Positions 58,501 through 64,000 of a stretch of DNA of 64,000 nt are shown piece by piece (positions within the stretch are counted from its first letter, which is position 1; each line of letters opens with the position of its first letter). Both the position numbers and the translations under genes were made by a program. Origin of the DNA: Malania oleifera (taxonomy: Eukaryota > Streptophyta > Magnoliopsida > Santalales > Ximeniaceae); assembly GCF_029873635.1 (NCBI RefSeq), contig NC_080423.1, positions 88,023,191 to 88,087,190 of the forward strand, given 5' to 3'. The notes under the pieces are model-generated. The model was not told the DNA's origin, ran no database searches, and worked only from the letters and a program-made list of their open reading frames with translations.

Positions 58501-59203
58501 TAAGCCAAGTTTACGAAAAATGTGCACCACACAAGACCAGCAAGGCAGCAAGAATGCACAAATAAAAAATATAAATATTGGAAAAAAAAAAAGGAAAAAA
58601 AAAAACTCACCAACGCTGAGATCCCACAATCTGATGACGAAGGAATAGAATTAACAAGCTGTTCCTTATCAAGATCCCAAAGCATGATGGATGATATCTC
58701 ACCAGAAGCATACTAAATGTAACATAAAGAAATCTATCAAAATGATGTTTGACAATTAAATAACATTTTCAAAAAAATTCAAAATGATAAAAAACCTAGA
58801 TATATCTTGAAGCAAGCAGATACCAGATATCCGGACTGCTGTTGCCAATCAACAACCGCCTTTACACTTCGCACACCAGGTCTATGACCTTGGATAGAAG
58901 AGAATGCAGTCACGAGTTTTTGCCTACCCCTTATTGTGTAATCTTTCCAAATGCGAATATTTCCATCACCTACATCAAACAATTGTTGCAGAAGTTACTT
59001 CACCTAAAAACCCAACATTCAAAGAAAGGATCTCAAACAATAACACAACGGACACATATACAAGTAAAATATTTTTACATGAGGCAACAAGAAGCAAGCT
59101 GTCATCAAGTTCATTCATAAGGCAGAGCTTAGAAATTCCTTTGTCGGGAAAATTGTGATTGTCGAAATTGTTGAGAGGGGTAGCTTCCTTATAATTCCAT
59201 ATC
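42505..59203 (-). CDS. RAPTOR1: RAPTOR, C-terminal WD40 part (six 3'-most coding exons seen)
   Basis: RAPTOR is the substrate-presenting scaffold of the TOR kinase complex; its C-terminus is a seven-bladed WD40 propeller. Minus-strand exons in coding order: 59203-59079, 58969-58824, 58712-58611, 46943-46858, 43136-43052, 42843-42505. All junctions are GT-AG and phases agree. The 883 nt give 293 residues and a TGA at 42505-42507. The protein reads [140 protein letters not shown] and [18 protein letters not shown], which I recognise as plant RAPTOR. The caspase-like N-terminal domain and HEAT repeats were not found up to 64000 and should lie to the right. Introns of 3.7 and 11.7 kb are filled with repeats. 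No stop or frameshift was seen, so the gene appears intact. Confidence 0.92.
43556..43568. repeat. Poly(G) run in RAPTOR intron
   Basis: About 13 consecutive G. Confidence 0.9.
46635..46668. repeat. Poly(T)-poly(G) run, 13 T then 21 G
   Basis: A homopolymer pair in the 43137-46857 intron; exact lengths may be affected by sequencing or assembly. Confidence 0.9.
47641..47956 (+). repeat. LTR-like sequence followed by primer site (left copy)
   Basis: The segment from GGACCCTCATTGGAGGCT through TAGATTTAGGATAAT, CAGGCTTTCTTATAAAT-like DNA and CCCAAATTATG.RTTGGCTGT to ...CCTGCATCA matches 56551-57779 in order and orientation. It is followed directly by GGTATCAGAGC (47960-47970), a Met-tRNA primer site, which identifies it as a 5' LTR on the plus strand. 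Its start is uncertain by some 20 bases. Confidence 0.65.
48090..48230 (+). repeat. Tandem duplicate of the LTR end plus primer site
   Basis: CCCAAATTATGTATTGGCTG, GATGCTGTCCTGCATCATT, ATATCAGAGCCCATTCACAA and CACACCATTCTTC repeat 47907-47995 with few changes, about 200 bases downstream. A CT-rich microsatellite (48208-48230) follows. Confidence 0.8.
48615..48639. repeat. Poly(G) run of about 25
   Basis: Long G homopolymer in the RAPTOR intron, followed by T and GGGGTGTGTGGGTGG. Confidence 0.9.
49212..49728 (-). repeat. 3' LTR of gypsy element (left)
   Basis: Begins TGTCATGGGCCGACTATTTC and ends GGCTCGTGACG; colinear with 54294-54809, with scattered substitutions. Confidence 0.92.
49729..49742 (-). 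promoter_or_regulatory. Polypurine tract of gypsy element
   Basis: The minus strand reads AAATGGGGGAAC directly before the 3' LTR. Confidence 0.7.
49780..54219 (-). pseudogene. Gypsy gag-pol with C-terminal chromodomain, many stops
   Basis: Minus-strand order: gag (54219 to about 53300; [34 protein letters not shown]); a zinc knuckle CYLC, stop, GPHRVFEC near 53230-53270; protease (near 53025), where the catalytic Asp of the usual D-T-G-A is Tyr (YTGATHNF); reverse transcriptase (52430-51700) with [17 protein letters not shown] and YLDD at 52018-52029; RNase H (51650-51370; [22 protein letters not shown]); integrase pieces (51300-50150; [30 protein letters not shown]); and a chromodomain (50046-49780; [27 protein letters not shown]). 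In-frame stops split the RT/RNase H part at six or more places, most explained by C-to-T change at CAG or CAA codons. Confidence 0.9.
54280..54291 (-). promoter_or_regulatory. Primer binding site of gypsy element
   Basis: The minus strand reads TAGTATCAGAGC, one base from the initiator-Met site, three bases from the 5' LTR end. Confidence 0.8.
54294..54809 (-). repeat. 5' LTR of gypsy element (right)
   Basis: Starts at AGTCACAGGCCGACTATTTC (first bases mutated) and ends CAGCTCGTGACA; colinear partner of 49212-49728. Confidence 0.92.
55479..55526. repeat. Compound (TA)n(CA)n microsatellite
   Basis: About 13 TA followed by about 11 CA units. Confidence 0.95.
56551..57779 (+). repeat. LTR-like sequence (right copy), split by a hAT-type element
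   Basis: Pieces 56551-56787 and 57607-57779 together match 47641-47956: GGACTCTCATTGGAGGCTAA, TATAGATTTAGGATAATTAA, CAGGCTTTCTTATAAATTG, GAGGTGGTTTTTTGATGAA, CTCTCCCAAATTATGAGTTG and CTTGCATCA. A purine-rich GAGGGAG precedes it (56538-56544). It is probably the 3' LTR of an old element whose 5' LTR is at 47641; a matching target duplication was not found. Confidence 0.6.
56788..57606. mobile_element. hAT-type non-autonomous element (819 bp)
   Basis: The left end TAGGGGTGAAC and the right end, reading in, TAGGGCTGTAC are inverted repeats. Flanks GTGAAAGT (56780-56787) and GAGAAAGT (57607-57614) match at 7 of 8. Subterminal DNA is rich in CGGTTTGGTT and AACCAAAC words. The internal frame of 112 residues at 57060 shows no domain. 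Confidence 0.88.
58409..58482. repeat. Short palindromic sequence, possible tiny MITE
   Basis: CTGTTAAGG at the left and CCTTTAACAG at the right are inverted, enclosing GCCTCAGGCGACCTGAGGC, itself palindromic. Flanking duplication is poor. Confidence 0.5.
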
Positions 59204-60234
59204 CTGAGAAAAATAAATACAATGAAAAGGTAATATATGCATGAGATGGAAAAGAAAAGGAAATGTAGTGATAACAAAAAAAAAATTTAAGCAACACTTC
59301 AAAATCAATGCTTGAACTCCACTAACTTAATCCGGCAAAGCAACCGATTTGATCTAGCCCATATTGTTTTCAATCGTATTGCAAAGCATAGAAGACTAAA
59401 GTTCAGGATAAGAAAATTACGTATTTTGAGACTATTTATAAATTCAAAGCCACCTGACTGACAGCCAGTAAATAAAAACAATCAATGTGGAACTGTTGAT
59501 AATTTCAGTAATATTTTTCACAATGGTTTGAGGTGGAACTTTTAATCATATTGCAGACCAATATATAACCTGTAATAATCATGCAATAGGAAAAATGGAG
59601 GAAAGCAGAAAAAAAAAAAAAGAATAGCATACAGGTTTTCTTTGGAAATATCATACAACACCTAGTGCACAAGGCTCCAACACAAAAATAGGGGTATGGG
59701 AAGGGCATTATGCATGCAGTCTTACTTCCACTCATATATATTGAAAAATAATAGCAACAAAACAAGCATTAAAATAATGAGTTCGATAAATTATATTCCA
59801 TGAATATATTGTTTGAGTTCAACATATGCAGTACCAATTCAGTATAATACAAACAATGCTGCTATAATCGAATTACTAAAATACAAATGATATGTCAAAA
59901 TGTTAGTGAATGCAATGTATATAAAAGCAGGGAAAAGCAAACAAACAAGCAACAACCAGGGAACATCATATAAGCATTCGAAAACTAAGCAATTAAGAAC
60001 AAAGAATAAGCAATTAGAAATATGAAAAAGAATGGCTTGCAAATTGGCATATACAATTTATCATAAAATAAAATGCTAACAGTGTAATGTTATTATATTT
60101 ATATATTAATAATAAACTAATGAACTGGTCACCAACAATGAACTGGTCACCAATGCCCATAGTTTAATGAGGTTAAAAAAATAATATAATTGGATACCCA
60201 GGAAACAAAATTTCCAGGTAGTCGCAAGAGTAAC
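59204..60234. other. RAPTOR intron sequence, no feature identified
   Basis: AT-rich, with no open frame containing known motifs and no further RAPTOR exon. Confidence 0.55.
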
Positions 60235-60542
60235 TGTTAAGGCATGATATACATTGTCAGCCCGCAACCTAACAGCTTAAGCTTTTAGGTAAAGTGGTAA
60301 TCTAACAGGGTATCAAAAACGTGATCGCTAGGATGTCCTAGGCTCTAGTCTTGTTTCCCGTGTTTAATGCAAGTTCGTTAAAAAATTATTGTGTCCCCTA
60401 TATGGGTGTTATTCATTGTTGTTTATCTCTCCACAATTCACATGCTGTTGGGTTACAAGTGCAGGGGAGTGTTAAGGCCCCATATATATTGTTGGCTCAT
60501 AACCTAACAGCTTAAGCTTTTAGGTGAAGTGGTAATCTAACA
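60235..60542 (+). mobile_element. TRIM element, copy 2 (308 bp, two 73-bp LTRs)
   Basis: Direct repeats 60235-60307 and 60470-60542 have identical length, TG...CA ends and the shared core CCTAACAGCTTAAGCTTTTA followed by GTGGTAATCTAACA. After the first is a degraded primer site (GGGTATCAAAAAC); before the second is a purine-rich GCAGGGGAG. Flanks GTAAC and GCAAC form a 5-bp target duplication with one mismatch. It is related to the minus-strand copy at 37419-37683. Confidence 0.85.
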
Positions 60543-60954
60543 GCAACAATGCTACTCCCCATGGCATTCCACCCATTCCTATGAATACCATACTTCCTCT
60601 CAATTACTTTGTGCCATAAGGAGTTAGACAACTTAGACTCTCAAAAGGGTACCTCCATAACCATTTGCCTATTTGGGAGATGTTATTAGAAACCACATTA
60701 CCAAGGCCTCAGACCTCCCTCTGAGTTAAGTCTACTACCTACCTCCCAGCTGACATCCCTCTTGTCCTCCCCCTAACCAGACCAAAAAAATCTCTCATTA
60801 ATTTCTACAAGCTCCCAACCACTTGGGTTTTTTTAACAAGATAAAAAGAATAATGGGAATATTGGAGAGGGAAGCACTAATAAGAGTACTCCTAACTCCC
60901 AAAGAGAGATATGCCTTCTTTCACCCCCTCTGATCCCTTCTCAACCCTCCCAAT

Positions 60955-61445
60955 TGTTAGGAATATACGAACAAATTCCCGAAACCTGTGAGAAACAAAT
61001 AGAGAAAGAATAACGCCAAAGAAAAATTCAATCACACGCACAAGACAATATTTACGTGGTTCGGCAATTTTGCCTACGTCCACGGAGTTGTAGGGATTTC
61101 AATATTATCAGGAAGAAAGCACAGAGAGTGTGGCGATACAATTCTCTCGCTCTCGTTCTTTCTCGCGGATACAACCACAAAAACCCTAATCACCCGAAAG
61201 CACCCTTTTATATGTTGCGCCTAGGGTTCCGTTCCGAATGGGCTCCAAAAATTTTCCACGGGGGCGTTGCCCCTGGACCCCCACAAGTACGACTTGTACC
61301 GCTTAGTCCATGAGTGCTGCGGCTTCGGCCTCATGGCCCAAGCCTTCGCTCCATGGACTAAGCCTTAGGATAGAAATCTCTAATTAAATAGAGGTCGGGT
61401 CGTCATCCAAATCAAGACATAACTAGGCTCCACAAAAGCCCAACA
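60955..61445 (-). repeat. Solo LTR, 491 bp, with perfect 5-bp target duplication
   Basis: Begins TGTTAGGAATATACG, ends AAAAGCCCAACA, and is flanked on both sides by CCAAT (60950-60954 and 61446-61450). No internal region is present, so it probably arose by recombination between two LTRs. On the minus strand it reads ACATATAAAAGGG (TATA-like) and then GTAGGCAAAATTGCCGAACC, a layout also seen in the LTR at 4508-5031 (TATATAAA, then GTAGGCACAATTAGCCGAAC), suggesting a copia-type LTR. Confidence 0.88.
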
Positions 61446-61450
61446 CCAAT

Positions 61451-62465
61451 CACCAGCCCCAGAAAAATGTAGGATTATCCCCCCAAGGGAAGGCCAAGAT
61501 ACGAAATGGGACAAGCAAAAATATCGCACCCAGAAAAATATCTAAAGCCCTAACTCCTATTATTCATATTAATACCAGCACACTCTTAGACAAATTTATC
61601 TTTAACCCCTAAATTTTTTCTCAAAAATTCTGAGCAAGGCCACTAGCATAAAATTGTTAAAAATCAGGTCTTCAACAGGCTAGCACTCTACTCAACTTTA
61701 GAAGTCAAAAAAGAACTATAACAATTATTTCTCCTTTTTTTAACTATATAGTGAGGTCCTATGTTTAACTTACATTTAAATATAAAAAACTACTAATAAA
61801 AAATTATCAAAATATACAAATTAAGTAAACCTCAAAATTTCATAAAAAGCAAGAAGCAGAAAAAAGGTAAAGGGAAAATTTCAAATTCCCAAGAGTTAAA
61901 TTTGAGGCAGCATATCAATTAGTAGACTCCATGAAGATTTTGGAAGTGCACGCATATCAAAATTGAATTGGAACCCAGTGCATGCAATCCAAGCAATTAT
62001 GAGCATATTTGTTAAATCAAGATTAAGATATTCAATTGAAATCTTAATTTGGTACATTTTCTCAAACTCAATTTCAAATGACATGCTATTGTGAACAAAT
62101 AAATACACTGACAAATGAAATATGAAAACATTGTTGAATGATCATTATAAGCACATAACTTCCCTGAGATCAACTACAGAATTACCTTCTGTATTTAGAC
62201 TTTAATTTCATATTTTTAGATAGAAAAAAACAATTAAAAAAAAAAAAACATTGGAGGGAACACAAGAAGCTCTTTATACCAAAAGAAAAGTTTAACAAAC
62301 AGATGCCCTCTAATTCCTTGGAAAATCATTCCCCTAAAAACACAAATCAAAAACCGAAAAGAATCTAGGAAAACTACTCTATCCTAGAAAAAATAACTTG
62401 ACGTAATTGATCCATCCTCAACAATACTATGATTTGGCACTCCTACAAAACCCAAGGGACAGCAA
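61451..62465. other. No gene identified
   Basis: AT-rich presumed RAPTOR intron; only short frames without motifs, e.g. a 72-residue minus frame at 61896-62114. Confidence 0.5.
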
Positions 62466-62690
62466 TTAAAGCACATTGCCATAACACCTTCCTTGCATAT
62501 GCTTATGAATAACCCAAATCTTCTTTGTAATAAAATCAACCACACTTTCTAGTGTTATGATATCCCCAAAATAGCGAAGAGCTTGCACCAAAGCTGTGGA
62601 CAAATTTTCCAGTGAAGAAAAAGGGTCACTCACTTCATCAGACAAAAACTGTACAGAGAACACTGTTGGGCTGCCTCACCTGCAAGGCTG
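62466..62690 (-). CDS. Coding-like fragment, unrecognised
   Basis: A minus-strand frame ending at 62466 reads FLSDEVSDPFSSLENLSTAL, VQALRYFGDIITLESVVDFI and TKKIWVIHKHMQGRCYGNVL. It has balanced composition like real protein, with a possible acceptor (TTGCAG) just upstream near 62685. It does not match RAPTOR as I know it, and lies between RAPTOR exons and a LINE. It may be a captured gene fragment or an unrecognised exon. Function unknown. Confidence 0.3.
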
Positions 62691-62817
62691 CAACAAGCTA
62701 TTAGAATTGATGCTATTGACAACCAAAGTCTGAGGGAACACCATTACTTTTTAGGCAACTTTCACCTTCCATTATCTTCTCCGAGGGCAAAAAGAATGAG
62801 GAAAGAATTTCCACAAT

Positions 62818-64000
62818 TTTTTTTTTATAGTAAAGGAAGAATTACGTTAATAGAATAAGAACATACAGCCAGGATGATAGAACATTTCCTTAACAAAGTC
62901 TGGGAAATTCAGATAAAAAAATACAAAGAAACAACCTGAAACAAAAAAACAAGAGAGAGAAAAAAGCAACGTGAACTAACACACAGCCAATTGCGCTAAA
63001 TATCAGAAAAGCTCACCCCCCTTAAAATTCCCCTGCCCCACGCACCAAAGGGACACCAAATAATGTATCTTTCCCAAACCAGCAAATGAGACGACTTCTC
63101 CCCTAGAAAAATACGTGCATTACACTCCATTCACAGCCCCCAAAAAACTGAAAAAAAGAACATTTCCAGAGTGCTGCCCTATCTTTTTCCCTGCCAAAAT
63201 CAACAAAAGAAACTGCCAAAAAGTCCTCCACTGCCTCTGAACTCACACAACATTTGCCTAAAAGACTAAATAGCTTATTCCATACCCTCCAAGCATAATC
63301 ACAATGAATGAACAAATGTGATGCAAATTCTGAACAATTAAAACAAAGAACACAGATGTCTGGAGATAAGAGCCATCAAATGTCTCCTAACTTGCAACAA
63401 GTTTTTGGTATTAATCTTATCAAACGCAACCAACGAGATAAACACCTTGATTTTAAAGGGGGCTTTGGCCTTCCAAATGGATATATAAAGAGGAAAAGTA
63501 AAATTAAACCTATTCAGAGAATCACAAAAAGATTTGCAAGAGTAAACCCCCAAAGGATCCAGACCAAGACTGACCATCATCCTCTAAAGGAAAACGATAG
63601 TTATTCCAACAAGACTAGCAAAAAGGATAGCTTTACCATCTCCTTATCATTTAACGATCTACGAAAGTGGAAATCCCAAGAAGGCAAAAGGAAAACCTGG
63701 ATCGCCAACAAAAGAAGAAATGGAACCATTCTGCCCAGTGCTCAAATGAAAAAGGCATGGAAAATAGGTGAACAAAACTGCATTCCCCAACCAAGGATCT
63801 TTTCAAAAATGGATATTACTACCACTTCCCACCAGGAATTTAATATGGGGAATGAAGAGGGGATAACTCTGAGAGATAGCTTTCCACGGACTCTCCAAAG
63901 AACATTAAAATCTCCTATTGGTATCCCACCCATTCTCATCTAATCCATACTTTTAACAACTAAATGTCACAGGAAGAATTCTCTAAGGCAGTTATTAAAA
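62818..64000 (-). mobile_element. L1-type LINE, 3' part of ORF2 and tail (truncated by window)
   Basis: The minus strand encodes the end of a plant non-LTR reverse transcriptase: IGDFNVLWRVRGKLSLRVIP and SWWEVVVISIFEKILG (63939-63742), then the zinc-binding domain YSCKSFCDSLNRFNFTFPLY, SIWKAKAPFKIKVFISLVAF, a cluster C-x2-C (CVLCFNC), and HLFIHCDYAWRVWNKLFSLL (63315 downward). A one-base shift is needed near 63330-63360, so it is broken. A T-run at 62818-62827 is the poly(A) tail of the minus-strand copy. The 5' part lies right of the window. It probably sits in a RAPTOR intron. Confidence 0.85.

Larger units (their letters stand above)
46944..58610 (-). other. RAPTOR 11.7-kb intron, nested transposon site
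   Basis: Bounded on the minus strand by the donor GTGAGT (58610 downward) and an acceptor ending AAG at 46944. It holds a probable old LTR element (47641-57779), a MITE (49182-55376), a gypsy element within the MITE (49212-54809), a hAT-type element (56788-57606) and a short palindrome (58409-58482). No host exon was seen inside. Confidence 0.8.

Noticed and set aside
30154-59203. TOL and RAPTOR as a co-regulated pair or functional cluster
   Set aside because: They are convergent, 1.3 kb apart, on opposite strands, and nothing in the sequence links their regulation; simple adjacency is enough.
60235-60542. tRNA gene or SINE suggested by GTGGTAATCTAACA...GGTATCA
   Set aside because: No A/B-box pair or cloverleaf could be drawn; the paired 73-bp direct repeats, primer site and target duplication identify a TRIM element.
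63308-63943. 211-residue open frame on the plus strand
   Set aside because: It is antisense to the LINE reverse transcriptase end, whose protein motifs are on the minus strand; composition is Lys/Arg-rich with no domain.

Overview
This is plant nuclear DNA, most likely from a woody eudicot. The evidence is spliced plant-type genes with GT-AG introns of up to nearly 12 kb, AT-rich intergenic DNA, and very dense plant transposons (Ty1/copia, Ty3/gypsy chromovirus, TRIM, hAT-type, CACTA, L1-type LINE). I saw no bacterial gene, operon, CRISPR array or obvious tRNA/rRNA.

Left part (1-7.9 kb): a nearly complete Tork/TNT1-like copia element (5' LTR cut by the window edge) sits on the + strand. It is young (4 differences over 325 shared LTR bases) but carries three in-frame stops. 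It is inserted into a minus-strand, intronless and already broken copy of bifunctional dihydrofolate reductase-thymidylate synthase (DHFR-TS). Upstream of that pseudogene are GC-rich sequence with a small unrecognised coding-like frame, and a degenerate tandem repeat.

Middle left (7.9-30 kb): a transposon nest without host genes. A gag-only, minus-strand copia-like element (A) has a complete 9.0-kb relative (B, with 2.4-kb LTRs) inserted inside its own LTR. To the right lie a CACTA-type repeat array, a decayed copia gag, an unidentified twin zinc-knuckle reading frame, and a 2.2-kb hAT-type element with an 8-bp target duplication.

Host genes (30-64 kb): a TOM1-like (TOL) gene on the + strand, with VHS and GAT domains and a Pro/Gln-repeat tail, reconstructs as nine coding exons and 720 residues. 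It converges on the 3' part of the RAPTOR gene on the minus strand, whose six last coding exons (C-terminal WD40 region, 293 residues) are seen; the rest lies beyond the right edge. TOL proteins sort ubiquitinated membrane proteins to the vacuole. RAPTOR presents substrates to TOR kinase. I see no sign that they act together; their proximity looks like ordinary gene order.

Both genes keep open exons and good splice sites although their introns are packed with transposons. TOL intron 3 (6.9 kb) holds five small elements. One RAPTOR intron (11.7 kb) holds a gypsy element inside a hAT-type MITE, itself probably inside an older LTR element. Many elements were delimited here by terminal repeats plus target duplications read directly from the sequence. 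I found no convincing novel molecular system; the most interesting content is the nesting history, a three-copy MITE family, a two-copy TRIM family and the broken DHFR-TS copy.
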